From Cyathus striatus (taxonomy: Eukaryota > Basidiomycota > Agaricomycetes > Agaricales > Nidulariaceae): DNA of 64,000 nucleotides. The DNA is taken from positions 2,108,001-2,172,000 of the forward strand of contig JAOVFP010000008.1 in assembly GCA_025738555.1 (NCBI GenBank), written 5' to 3'. Below, in pieces: positions 21,053-32,814 of this stretch. Position numbers and translations under genes: made by a program. The first letter of the stretch is position 1. Every line of letters begins with the position of its first letter. Below the pieces are notes generated by a model. That model made no database searches and was not told where the DNA came from. It was given only the letters and a program-made list of their open reading frames with translations.

Positions 21053-23867
21053 GTATTTGTATACTTTAGTTTCATCTATTAATAGTCTTGTGTGATTCAC
21101 AGCTTGAAATGGAGGAAGATCCATTTTATTTGTGTCTGTGCATAAATCCAAAGCTTCCTCTCGAAGCATTTGTCTAATGTGGGTAAGATCTTCTTTGAAG
21201 ATGTCAGCAGCATTGGAGCTAATAGTTGACACTTCTTCCCCTCACATTTCAAGGGGAGTATTCAATCCTATAGCCACACAGATGGGATTCATGCCAAGAA
21301 CGACCTTGTGTTGAAAAATGAATGGAGTCCCCAAGATCATGTCATAATTATCAAGGTTAGCCACATCAAATCGTCGATTGCAATCTATGTCTTGATACTT
21401 AAAATTTACAGTGGTAGAACAATTAATTTTTGAATGCGAGCCATGTACAGCAAGTTGTACTGTAATAGGCTTAGCAAGTAAGTCTTTATTTAATTGAAGT
21501 TGATCTACTACAGTGGTTGATATAAAATCCGCCATTGAACCACTGTCTATCATTGCTTTTACAGGTTTACCATTCACATGCACTTGAACTACAATAGGCT
21601 TTGGCAATTTTTGGTTGAAGTCCTTCGGAGTCATAGAGGTGTGTTCAATTTCGAGATCTCGAATTTCACTACCCTTTAGGCCTTGTTGCTTTGGAGATCG
21701 TCGAACATTTGAGTTTGGGACTGTTGCTGCATGTAAGTTAACCATATTATGAATTCGATGTTTATTCATCCATTGGTTATGACTTACCACAGGTGTATAA
21801 ACTTCATTTCCATTGTGGTAATCAATCCATGCACAATTTAGAAGTGCTGGAATGTCTAATTGTTGAGAATAAACTTCTTGGTGAGTGATATTAATATGTA
21901 CTTGAGTACCCTGTATATTAATATCATAACCAGATGAGCATGGGTCGACAGTTATAGCCTGATCACTAGCAATAATGTCTTCCCATACACCATGAGTTAT
22001 TTCTTCAGAAAATCGACAATACAGCCAGTTTATTGCTGTATGCTTATGTTCTTCATCCAGATTCTGTGATTCTTCGAAATATTGTTCAGATCCTTCGAGA
22101 TGAGCAATCATTGCTCTGTCAATCAAACCTTGAGTGGTAAGATTGGGATTGTCTAACTCAGAGTGCCAGACTTCATATGTTGTATCAAGATTCAAATGGT
22201 CAAAGATTATAAAATTATCTCCACCTGTTATAATATCGAACTGTTCAGAAGGGAGTTATATGATTCAGTGGGATTCACATTATTTTCGAAAAGTGATCTA
22301 AGGTAAGTGCAAATTTCTTCATCACTTTCTTTTTACCATGCACCCTCTGATGGTACTATAGATTCCATACTTTCAAGTACAATCAAGCCAACATTAACAG
22401 CTGCGGATCTAGCAGCCTTTGCATGATGTTCAGCAGCTGAAATATAAACCGATCTGGCATTAATTTTGGGAGCTTTTGCGGTATGACGAGATGAGCAATT
22501 TTGGCTCCCATGTCCTACTTCTTTACAGGTAAAGCACCTTCCTTCTGCATGAAGGCAGTCATGTTCTTCTTTACTTAATTTATTATTTCATTCTCTAGGC
22601 TGATTACCAGAGCCTTGAGACTGTTGGTACTTTGGTTTAGAACTATGTGAGTTGTTGCTATTATTATTACTCAATGAATTGTTTTGAGCACGATTGGAAT
22701 AGCTAGAACTAGAATTCTGGTTATTATTTGGTTTATAGGGTTGCAGACCAGTGCTTTGATTAGCAAATCAACCAAATGTCCGGCCAGGAACTTGCCCAGC
22801 GAATGAACGATTTTCTCATCGCTTGGTTTCCTGTGCCTGCTCATGTCAAGCAGTGTACCTTACTAGCTTATCGAACGAATGGTGCTGGGAGTTAAGTCCT
22901 TTATCAATTAGGTGCAGATGTAAGTACTGATGCATTCCTTGCCACAGAACTTGTATTAATTGTGGCTGCATTATATCATATAGTTGCTCGGCCATGGACT
23001 TAAGATCATGTGCAAAATCACGCAGGGTTTGCTTCCCTTGCTTCACCACATCAAATTGGCTGCGAAGTTCTTGTAAAAAGTCCGGAGGGAAGCAATACTC
23101 GAAGAGAGCTTCAAGTAAGTCGTCTGAAATCCATTTGGATTGATGACGAGCAACATGTTTCATGAAGAATGTTGCAGCCGTACTGGACATGAAATTAATC
23201 ATGACTTTAACAAGTAAGTGGTCTGGAACTTCGTTACACTCAGCCCAAGTTCTAACCTCATAACACCACTTGTCAAATACTTCTAGGTCTGGAGTGCCAT
23301 TCCATTTCGAAGGTTTCTGGAATTTAACACTCTCAAGTAAGTTCTTCAATTTCTTGCTATCCTTCTTAGCCTGATATTGCTTTTCGGGACGTTTCTGTTG
23401 ATTCTTTTTCTTAGAAATAAAGGAATCATTCAAGGATGTCGAAGACGAGTCATCCGAATCCGAGGGATCAGACAGAGAAGAGTCAATACAATTCTCTTCA
23501 AGAATAGATGAGTAAGAACTGTCTTTGAACCATGTACTTTCAGGTACTTGCGAAGAGTGCCTCTTAAAACAGTTAGGCAAGCGCTCTTTATCATTTTGGT
23601 TTGGTTCTGATACTGATGCCTTTGTAGATTTATCCTTAAATTCATTGTATTTTGGACCTTTTTCTGAATCACTGACATTCTTCCCTTTAGATGTTGAAGG
23701 TTCATTGTCAGCCTCAATGTCAGAATGGATTGTGTCGATGTGAGCCATAGAACAGTGAGTGACTATGTCCTTCTCATCATTAAAACTCATTTCTAATGAA
23801 TTATTTATTGCTAATTGCACTTGCTCAAATTCTTCCACTGAATCGTATGCAAAATTATCGTTATTAG
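21053..23867 (-). pseudogene. Second Ty3/gypsy family: gag, zinc knuckle, protease
   Basis: Minus strand. The gag frame (23864 to about 22846) has an acidic N-terminus, then the capsid signature PSKWNGTPDLEVFDKWCYEV and EYCFPPDFLQELRSQFD. Stops then interrupt an Asn/Ser-rich linker before the CCHC knuckle CFTCKEVGHGSQNC. The frame at 22195-21242 has the aspartic protease AMIDSGSMADFIS with intact DSG and the flap-side MILGTPFIF. The start of reverse transcriptase (MDLPPFQAVNHTRLLIDE, ending VYKYQ) is cut at 21053 by the hAT-like end. The 5' side is cut at 23868 by a family-2 element. Stops after 22846 are mostly TGA (for example KR*ENR and TFG*FA), fitting CGA-to-TGA. Confidence 0.88.
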
Positions 23868-24180
23868 GAGGTCTTTACGCTCGCCCCCCCATTCCGTTTG
23901 GACTCCGTTTGGACTCTGTGGATTCCACGGACTATCCGGACGGACTTCAAGGATTTTCCAGATAGTCCATGGATTCCAGCTGGACTCCAGGCGGACACAT
24001 TTTCGCTGTGAGTCCACCCAATTTTCCAAATCCAGTCCAGTTCCAGTCCAACTGGAGTCCACCTGGAGTCCGCCAGGAATGCTTTCATTAGCTGGAGTCC
24101 GGCAAGTTTAGCAGGAATTCCAGCAGACTAAATCCGTTCGGAACTCACCTGGACTCCAGTTGGACTAGGTGGACACAGAC
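23868..24180. mobile_element. Family-2 hAT-like element fragment (GGACTCC words)
   Basis: Begins GAGGTCTTTACGCTCGCCC, the counterpart of GAGCTCTTTACACTTAGCC, and then consists of GGACTCCA/TGGAGTCC and CCGGACGGA-like words in both orientations to about 24180. It interrupts the 5' end of the Ty3 gag frame. The CAGTACTTTACGCTCCCCC end seen at 32814 is not present here, so this copy is truncated or continues unrecognised. Confidence 0.6.
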
Positions 24181-24274
24181 TTACAAGTACCCACTATTAC
24201 TAGTTACTTATTATTACTAGTTACTTATTATTACTAGTTAGTTACCTTTAATATTCTATAGTAAAAACTTTACA

Positions 24275-24356
24275 ACCAGCGTGAATCGAACCAGCAACGT
24301 AGGGACAAGTCATGTGCACACTGAAATCGTACACAATACCGATACACCAAATGGTC
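24275..24356 (-). other. tRNA-like sequence with A and B boxes
   Basis: On the minus strand: GACCATTTGGTGTATCGGTA (A-box-like), a possible anticodon-arm hairpin, and GGTTCGATTCAC (good B box) at 24292-24281, total about 82 nt. The acceptor ends pair only partly and the loop lacks the usual U before the anticodon. A tRNA-derived SINE head or tRNA pseudogene fits better than an active tRNA gene. Confidence 0.5.
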
Positions 24357-24784
24357 TTATATTTTCTTAAGTCAGTAAGTTATATTAGCCATATATCTCA
24401 CTTTCCTAAAACAGCATGTAGTTTTTCCCACCGCACTCTCTCTTTCTCTCACACGTCATCGCCTCACCTTCCCATGTCAGTGCCTTCGCCTCAAGCTCCA
24501 TTCCCACATCGTCGCCTCAAGCCCCCTCCCACATCGTCACCCCAAGCCTCTCAAGTCGTCGCCTCAAGCCCCCTTCCCATGTCGTCGCCCCACCAACACT
24601 TAGCAGGCGACAATCGATTTCCTTCAAGATCGATAATGCGTGGTAATGGCACAGGCACCATAGTGGAAAGGGAGGGTGTGTGTGTGAGCGCATACACGGT
24701 ATAGGTAAGTATCGCTCTTCCCTCTTCCCTCTTCCCTCACTCGCTCGCTCCTTCTCGTCTAGTCACCACCCTCTCGCCTCCTCC
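24357..24784. other. Pyrimidine-rich spacer, no gene
   Basis: TC-rich with recurrent CATCGTCGCCTCAAGCC-like words (24440-24600), apparently a degenerate precursor of the neighbouring GC-rich minisatellite. No recognisable coding potential. Confidence 0.4.
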
Positions 24785-26075
24785 CTCTGCCTCGTCTTGT
24801 AAGTGACGAGGACGAGCGGCCGTCCCCCCTCCCAGCCTGCCTCTCGTCTCGCAAATGACAAGCTTGCCGTCCCCCCTCTCCTCCTCGTCCTTGTCTCGCA
24901 AGTGACGTGGACGAGTGCTCGTCCCCCACCTCGTCCTCGTCCTTGTCTTGCAAGTGACGTGGACGAGCGCTCGTCTCCCCCTCCTCGTCCTCGTCCTTGT
25001 CTTGCAAGTGACGTGGACGAGCGCTCGTCTCCCCCTCCTCGTCCTCGTCCTTGTCTCGCAAGTGACGAGGACCTGCGCTCGTCCCCCCACCCTCCTTGTC
25101 CTTGTCTCGCAAGTGACGAGGACCTGCGCTTGTCCCCCCCCTCCTCGTCCTTGTCTCGCAAGTGACGAGGACCTGCGCTCGTCTCCCCCCTCCTCGTCCT
25201 TGTCTCACAAGTGACGAGGACCTGCGCTCGTCCCCCCCCTCCTCGTCCTTGTCTCACAAGTGATGAGGACCTGCACTCGTCCCCCCCCTCCTCGTCCTTG
25301 TCTCGCAAGTGACGAGGACCTGCGCTCATCCCCCTCCTCGTCCTTGTCTCGCAAGTGACGAGGACCTGCACTCGTCCCCCCCTCCTCGTCCTTGTCTCGC
25401 AAGTGATGAGGACCTGCGCTGTCCCCCCCCTCCTCGTCCTCGTCTCACAAGTGACGAGGACGAGTGCTCGTCCCCCCCCTCCTCATCCTCGTCTCGCAAG
25501 TGACGAGGACGAGCGCTCATCCCCCCCTCCTCGTCCTCGTCTCGCAAGTGACGAGGACGAGCACTCATCCCCCCCTCCTCGTTCTCGTCTCGCAAGTGAC
25601 GTGGACGAGTGCTCGTCCCCCCTCTCCTCGTCCTCGTCTCGCAAGTGACGTGGACGAGCACTCATCCCCCTCTCCTTGTCTTGCAAATGATGAGGACGAG
25701 CGCTCGTCCCCCCTCGTCTTGCAAGTGACGAGCGCTCAGCCCTCGTCCCCCCTCCTCCTTCCCCTCCTCGTCTCGCAAATGACGAGAACCAGCCAGCCAT
25801 CTCCCCCTCCTCCCACTTCTCCTCGTCTCGCAAATGACGAGGATGAGCCAGCTATTACCCCCTCCTTCCCCTCCTCGTCTCGCAGATGACGAGGACGAGC
25901 ATTCGTCCCCCCCTCCTCCCACACCTCGTCTCACAGATGACGAGGATGAGCATTCGTCCCCCCCTCCTCCCATGCCTCGTCTCGCAAATGACAAGGACGA
26001 GCCACCCGTCACCCCCCCTCCTCCCATGCCCTCCTCCCCTCCGCCTCTGCCTCCTCGTCTTGCAAGTGACGAGGA
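24785..26075. repeat. GC-rich 47-48 bp minisatellite with hairpin units
   Basis: About 25 tandem units. Each has TCTCGCAAGTGACGAGGAC, a variable CTGCGCTCGT or GAGCGCTCGT, a C-run of five to eight, and CTCCTCGTCC. GACGAGGACGAG and CTCGTCCTCGTC within a unit are exact reverse complements, so each unit can fold on itself. Long open frames occur on both strands only because the repeat lacks stops; they are compositional artefacts. The array lies 400 bp upstream of the KDZ-module gene and is strikingly CpG-rich compared with its surroundings. Confidence 0.92.
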
Positions 26076-26311
26076 TGAGTATCCATCCCCTTCCCCTTCT
26101 CCCCTCCTCCGCTACCTCCTCGTCCCCCTCATCCCCGTTGTCTGTTGTCCCCTTTCCCCCCTATCATGCTGTCTCTCCCCCTCTCCCTTTGTCTTCATGC
26201 ATGCTGTCAACGGGCCGAAGAAGATCAAAGGCTGTGTCTCCTTAAAATAGTTAGATAGTTATGTTGTATAGCCAATGACATGTAATATATATTTAGTTAT
26301 GTTCAATGTAG

Positions 26312-26322
26312 CCTATAAAAGG
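26312..26322 (+). promoter_or_regulatory. TATA box of the KDZ-module gene
   Basis: CCTATAAAAGG, a textbook TATA element, about 150 bp upstream of the ATG at 26474, with a pyrimidine-rich stretch (26398-26420) between them as is common at fungal transcription starts. Confidence 0.6.
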
Positions 26323-26473
26323 CTGTATATTTTTAACTTTTGATCATGAGAATTTGCTGTGCATCATCAGACTTCTAAGATTTTGGTTTGCATCAATCCC
26401 CCCCCCTCCTTCTCAACCCTCAACCACCACCACTATCTTGCTATCTCAAAGCATTTTAACACTTCTACACACA

Positions 26474-29400
26474 ATGGCTCCTCGTCGTTCCACTCGCTCT
26501 GCTACAACTCAGGCTTCTAGTAATACTCCTACTGAGTCTGCTTCTCTGTCAGTTGCTACACATGAAACTCGTAGCGAGTCTCGCAAGCGTGGTACTTCTG
26601 CTGCCGATCTTACAGCCCAACCACCAACAAAGAAGCAGGCCACAACCAACAAACCTATTACAGATAATGAGGAGAGTGAAAATGTGCAGGAAAAACAGAG
26701 TAAAAAAGTTGTAAAAGCCAAGAAAGCCAAAAAAACTGAGCTCTTTACACTTAGCCAGGTGTTCTGTACGGATCCGCATGGAATCTGTGCGGAATCCATA
26801 CGGAATTTTCGGAGTCTGTGCGGAATCTGCACAGATTTTTTTCTTTTTGGCAGAGGTTTTTTTGGGTCTGTACAGATTCTGCACAGATTCCGCACAGAAT
26901 CAAAAATTCCATGCGGATTCTGCAGAATTCCGCATTACAGACCTGAAAAATTCTGTACAGAATCTCATTATACTTATTTCCTTACAGAAAATTAGAATAG
27001 AATATTGTGTAATACTAAGCACTAAGTGTGACACTCTCCATTAAGCGTGACACTAAGGGTTAAGTGTGATACTAAGGGTTAAGTGTGACACTAAGGGTTA
27101 AGCGTGACACTAAGGTTTAAGCGTGACACTATACATTGATTGTGACATTAAGTGTTGAGTGTGATACTAAGAGTTAAGTGTGACACTATGGGTTAAGCAT
27201 GATACTAAGTGTTGAGTGTGACACTAAGGGTTGAGTGTGACACTAAGGGTTGAGGGTGACACTAAGGGTTGAGGGTGACACTAAGAGTTAAGCATGATAC
27301 TAAGTGTTGAGTGTGACACTAAGCATTGAGTGTGACACTAAAGGTTGCATGTGACACTAAGCATTGAGTGTGACACAAAGTGTTGAGTGTGACACAAAGT
27401 GTTGAGTGTGACACTCTGCATTAAGCATGACACTATACATTAAGTGTGATACTAAGTGTTGAGTGTGACACTGTACATTAGGCATGACACTATGTATTGA
27501 GTGTGATACTATACATTAAGCATGACACTATGTATTGAGCATGATACTATATATTGAGTGTATCACAGATTTCATGTAGTGTCAAACTTGACACCTGTGA
27601 CAAGGCAGCAATGCATGAATTCACACAGAATCCATATAGAATAATCACCTCTAATAATAATAATAGCCACTATATAAATTCTGTATGGTATCTATACAGG
27701 TCTGTACGGGTCTGTACGGATCTGCACGGAATCCGCACGGATCCGTACGGAATTTTCGGATTCCGTGCGGATTCCGTACGGATCTGTGCGGATCCGTACA
27801 GATCCGTACAGACCTCTTGGGGGAGTGTAAATTACTGAAAAAACTCGGTATGGTTTCACAACTCCCTTTCACTGCCTTGCTAATATTTTTTAGAAAAACT
27901 TCGGAACAGAAAAGAGCTGAGGATGCTGCTGCAGATAAAGAAGGTGTACCTGACCTTACTGCGTACGTATTACATATATTTATACAATATTTATGTACTA
28001 ATAATACTTAGTGCTGAAAGGGTGCTGGAGGAAAGCAGCCTTCCTGTTGCCCCTCCAAAGCGGGGTCCATCTTCTGATGTACCTCAACCAGCAGCTCCAG
28101 TTTTCACTGTTACTCGTAAGCGCCATTCAGACATGAAAAAAGGTAAAGAAATATTCATTTACATGTATAAAATGTGTATCTAAACATTTATATCTTCTAC
28201 AGTTGAAGAAGAACATGAATCAGATGGATATGATACCAATAATGAAAGCGAAAATAAAGGTTTGAATTGAAAGCTTACACATATATTTACTAACACAAGT
28301 TATATTTCAGAAAATACTGAAGGTTCAACTGATGGATCAAATGCAGGTCATGGAAATGAATCAGAACACAGTGATGGTAGGTGATATTAGCATCACATCT
28401 TTCAAGTCTGACAAAAAGTATACAGAAGATCACACCAGTAAGAATAAAGGTAAGAAAAATTCAGTAATGTTATAACTGTATTACTGTATTTAAGATCTTG
28501 AAAGGGAGTGATATCAGCATCATATCTTCCAAGTCCAACAGCAATCATACAGAAGACAGGACTAGTAAAGATAAAGGTATGGATTTTCAGTAATATTTGT
28601 ATTTATACTGACTCAATGTTTGCAGAGCTAGATATTATCATGAATAGTCCACCAGTTAGTCCACCTCATACTATCAGTAAGCCAGGTACAGTCGACACTG
28701 TGGATATTATCAATATTAGTCCCAAAGGTTCTTCAAGGAGTGAAGGTAAACCTATAATTTGTATAAATATATATGTACTAACTCTAAGTAGGTGGCATTC
28801 TCAGAGGAAATGCACTTGGGAATCACCCAAATGCTGCCGACTTTCACAGTGCTGCCGAAAGTACTACTATTGGTTCAGTTAAAAGGCGAGTATGGTTGTA
28901 TATGTCTAATGCAGATCCAAGTACTGTTATGGTACCTGGAGTTGCTTCATTTACATTGAAGCATAATCTTACAGCAACCATTGGGCCTGTCTTGAAGAAA
29001 CTCAAAGACAGAGCCAAACATTTCTTTAGTATGTTTTCTTTCATATTTTATTCATATACTAATATCATTTTAGATGCTGATCGCTGTTTGTACGTTTATG
29101 AAAGTAAAGCCTGGAACATTCTTGGAAACTTTGAATCTGCTGTCAAGGATGATGAGGAAGTTGACTGGCTAAAGATAGATGGCGAATTAATCTTGCCAAT
29201 TCTAAGTGTAGCTATATATTTTATTCTTTTATTCTTGTACTATTTACTTATATTGTGTTGCTTTATAGTCTGGATTTCAGCCAAATGCACCACTCTCCCT
29301 CGATATTGAGACATATTCCATTCCATCTAAGTCAGCTGGAAGCTCTGCAACTAGCTCTCGTGCTGTTTCTCGCTCTCACACCCCTTCTCTTGTTCAAAGA

Positions 29401-29892
29401 AGTGGAATCTCAGAGCAACGTACTGAGGAACTTATCGATGTTCTAAAGATTCCTAGGAACATTCTTGAGAGCACTGAACCTGGACTTCAAGTTGCATACC
29501 AGAGGTATCTTGCCTGTATAAAGGCAGTTTCTGACCACAATACTATGGACAAGAACAGGACTTGGCCAGTTGCCAAGGCCACAAAGAAAGAAATTGTCAC
29601 AGTCTTTGTCTCATCTTCAGCCTGGTATGAGAACTATTCAAACTTTGATAAGATTGCAGATTTTTCAGCAATGCAGTCTTGGTTGGCTGAAGATGAGGAT
29701 AGTCCTACTGATCTGGACCTTTGGGGCTTTGAAAGAGATTACTACACATTTTTGGATTTGAAAAGATGGCTTAAGGAGAAGAAGAAGAAAAGGAAGGGAA
29801 AGGGAAAGGGAAAGAGCAAGGAGGAGAAGGGAGGTAAGGATGAGAAGGCTCATGAGGATAAAGAGAAATTAAGTTCAAAGAAGCGCAAGTAA
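26474..29892 (+). pseudogene. KDZ-module companion gene, split by hAT-like copy E
   Basis: Starts MAPRRSTRSATTQASSN. It is a multi-exon gene: the first coding segment (to KKAKK) is interrupted at 26738 by copy E and resumes at 27846. After a 46-nt intron (27848-27893) it gives KTSEQKRAEDAAADKEGVP. Small acidic exons with GT-AG introns follow (27962-28011, then SDGYDTNNESENK and NTEGSTDGSNAGHGNESEHS). A conserved C-terminal part has VWLYMSNADPSTVMVPGVAS, AWYENYSNFDKIADF and WGFERDYYTFLDLKRWL. It ends in a Lys-rich tail resembling a nuclear localisation signal (KKRK, TAA at 29890). I do not know its biochemical function; its position directly upstream of the CxC5-like gene suggests both belong to one mobile module. 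Removing copy E and one target duplication restores the frame, so the lesion could be recent. Confidence 0.6.
26738..27837 (-). mobile_element. hAT-like minisatellite element, copy E (complete, 1100 bp)
   Basis: GAGCTCTTTACACTTAGCC at the left and GTGTAAATTACTG at the right, flanked by the exact 8-bp duplication AAAAAACT (26730-26737 and 27838-27845). The 19-bp array is only about 550 bp. It inserted in a coding exon of the KDZ companion gene, in codons for a Lys-rich stretch. Confidence 0.95.
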
Positions 29893-29941
29893 GTATATTG
29901 AACTCAAATTGTAATAGTTTACAATATGATTTTTCAGTTGG

Positions 29942-32146
29942 ATGGTAACCTTTGAGACATATCTGTGGTGCTTAACCTGTATATGGGCTATATTCATGCC
30001 AGAAATCACTCAACATATTTTATTCTGGTTATTAATAATTTGGCTATTTCAATGGCTCCCAAGTGCAATACTAGTTCTATTTATTTTTATTCAACCAGTA
30101 CTTGCAGCAGGAGAACAATCATTTCCTAACATCACATTTGATGTATTCAGTAAATTTATTCTGTCAAATTTTGGTTCCAATATCACACTCTCTGCCACAT
30201 TGGTTATATTGTTCTCTATGATTGATAATGTTGATTTGTTGAGTCTTCATGCAAGACAGCAGAATGCAAAGTTAACAGGAGAAAAAAATGTTGATGCAAC
30301 TGCATGGATTAGATTACTGGCTAGAGCTATTCAGGAAAAAATTGGCATGGACTCAGATGATCTCTTTGAAGATTATGAAATTAATGAACACACAACTCGA
30401 ACAGGCAGATCTATTTTGTTAGGCACTAAATTAAATGAAATGGCAAGACTTCTGAACTTGTATCCTTTCAATCAGGAGAGGAAAGTTTTTGAAGGTCAAC
30501 TGAAACCTGTATCTTATGCTAGTATTGATCCTGTTCATATAATATGTCCTATAGCTGCAGAGTGTGAGACACGGAGCTGTAAAGGACGGGCACTACATGT
30601 GCATACTAAAGTTAGAGATGTACCTAAAGCAACATTAATTAAAGGCTCAAAAATATTTGAACATGCTTATGTAGTATCAGGTGTTTGTGAAAAATGTAAA
30701 ACATTATATTCTGCAGAACATGAACGAGCCTACGATGAAAAACAGGGATATTATATGGTTCATTTAAACTCTGCTAAATATCTGAAAGTAGGAAAAAAAC
30801 TATGGGTAGATAGGGCATTTTCTCAAGGTGTTCTGAATGGTATATATAGCTTTCATGCATCTGCTGCAGCATATATGGAATATTGGAACAACAGTTTTGG
30901 AAATGGAAAGGAAATAAGCCGAAGACAAGTCCGGGAGGCTTTTATACATGAATCAATACACATGGTTTCTGCAGGATCTGGTGTTAATTTTATTAGTCTT
31001 GATGGACTTTCAATTACTGCATTAACAGAAGAAGCATTTGCAAGGTTAGGTGAAAATGGAAAAATACGTGCATCACATAATCACAGCTGCTTAGAGTGTA
31101 CACAGCCTTATAGAGAAACTCAAGACTCACTACCAAATGAGAGTGCAACAGTTAAAATGGTAGTAATTGATGGGATTGTTATGGGACCACAGGTAATGCA
31201 CAACTAAAACTAAACAATATTATACTAATACATATTTTAAGCACTGTGCATATGACAATTGTTCCAATACTCTTGTAAACCATAGAGGAGGTGTATTTTG
31301 TGATGTTCACAACCAAGAATTTGGAGCAAGATGCCATGTTCATGACTGTCAAAATCAAAAGATAGAAAATACACAAGCTTGCAATGAGCACCAGGAAATG
31401 TGGCGTAAATATAATTTAGAATATAGTTCAGATTATTTAAATGGTGCACGAAGAATGCTTCGCAAACCAGCTGAAAATCCACCTTGGAATAAAAACCGAG
31501 GAAGACGTGTTCAGCAGCCTCATGATGAGTCAGATACCAATATTCCAAAGAAATCTCATTATTTTAGTGCCTCTCGCTATTATTGTGTAGAAACAATATG
31601 TGCTCCATGTGGTGCTGTAATTGCATGGACAAAGTTTGTGAAGTCCGAGTCAACAACCAATATACTTAAGTTCTTAGAAGATGTTTTTCCTGATGAAGAA
31701 TTAAGACCAGATTATATATGTATTGATAAGGCATGTAAACTTCTTGAACAGCAGTTGCAAATGGAAGTTGGGTAGATTGGTTTAAAAGTAGCCGCTTTGT
31801 AGTAGATGGCTATCACTATACAAATCACCACTCAGATGATTATCTTTGTAGAAAGTGGTGTAATCCAGCACCACAAGATGGTTCTGCACCAAACCTTGTT
31901 TATATTGCACAAGACAGAAATGGTGAAAGATATCACAAACGAGCATTCAATACACAAGCCTGTGAACAACTAAATTCATGGCTTGGTGGGTTTGAATCCA
32001 TTATGAAACGTATGACTCCAAGCAACTTTAATTGGTTCATACATTCTATGATCTTTTATCATACTCAACAAGTAATAAAACGGCAGAACAGCCAAAACTT
32101 TAGTATTATTAGTGAAGATTTTGAACATGATGATGGTCTGTTGTAG
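29942..32146 (+). CDS. CxC5/CxC6-like KDZ-associated transposase gene
   Basis: Opens at 29942 with an unusually hydrophobic stretch (LFWLLIIWLFQWLPSAILVL), then the CxC5-like domain (VLAAGEQSFPNITFDVF, IICPIAAECETRSC, VCEKCKTLY, NHSCLECTQPY). A 49-nt intron (31193-31241) leads to a Cys/His cluster (CAYDNC, FCDVHNQEFGARCHVHDC, CNEHQEMW). The C-terminal part has spaced acidic motifs YICIDKAC, RFVVDGYHYTNH and ACEQLNSWLGGFESIMKRM, which I infer to be the D-D-E triad of an RNase-H-fold KDZ-type transposase. A one-base deletion in an A-run near 31757 breaks the frame (reading moves to WVDWFKSSRF); it may be a sequencing error. The last frame ends at TAG 32144. The start is uncertain because an in-frame intron may join it to the upstream gene. 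Confidence 0.75.
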
Positions 32147-32520
32147 AAGCATTGGAAGATGTGGTAGAAGAGGCATCAGAAATAATAGGTGTGGGAAATA
32201 TGGTAGAAGATGTGTCAGAAAATGTGGTACAAATGTAGTACAGAGATATCTGGTAGGAGAATAATAGGTGTGGGAAAATATTGTAGAAGAGGCATAGGAA
32301 GATGTGGTAGGGAGATAGTATGCTATCAGTACTGAAGGGTGTGGGAAAATGTAGTAAAGAGTAGTAGTGATAGCATGTACTGAAGGGTGTGGGAAAATGT
32401 AGTAAAGAATAGTAGTGGTAGCATGTACTGAAGAGTGTGGGAAAATGTAGTAAAGAATAGTAGTAGTAGCAAAGATGTAGTAGTGAGATAGTATGTTATC
32501 AATAGGTGTGGGAAAATACA
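32147..32520. repeat. 48-bp minisatellite after the CxC5-like gene
   Basis: Tandem GTGTGGGAAAATGTAGTAAA-led units of about 48 bp, three clear copies at 32336-32480 and more degenerate ones before. It lies between the stop codon and a family-2 element. Confidence 0.75.
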
Positions 32521-32536
32521 CCTGGAGTCTTAAACA

Positions 32537-32814
32537 GAACTTACTTTAAAAAATACAAAGTCTATCAGGACTCCACCAGGACTCCATCAGGACTTCTTAT
32601 ATTCCAGCAGGATGTCATCAGGACAATATCTATTCCATCAGGACTCCATCTGGACTCCACCCGGACTCCGCCGGACTTCACTGGACTCCACCTGGACTCC
32701 ACCCAGACTCCACCAGATTCCATCAGGACTCTGCCAGACTCCACCCGGACTATCCGGACTATATTGAGTCCGTCTGGAGTCCGGATGGACTGGGGGGGGG
32801 AGCGTAAAGTACTG
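32537..32814. mobile_element. Family-2 hAT-like element, right part
   Basis: Dense GGACTCCA/GGAGTCC words, then a terminus reading GGGGGAGCGTAAAGTACTG at 32814 (reverse complement CAGTACTTTACGCTCCCCC). The left terminus GAGNTCTTTACGCT is not seen, so the left side is truncated or recombined. It abuts the middle of a CxC5-like coding frame. Confidence 0.65.

Noticed and set aside
24737..26250. Long overlapping open frames on both strands (Arg/Ser- and Pro-rich proteins)
   Set aside because: They are translations of the 48-bp minisatellite, whose GC-rich unit has no stops; no start context, splice pattern or non-repeat sequence supports a gene.
29942..30120. Membrane-spanning N-terminus of the CxC5-like protein as a true feature
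   Set aside because: The hydrophobic stretch is AT-rich and may be untranslated or intronic; related proteins are not expected to be membrane-anchored, so I did not claim it.
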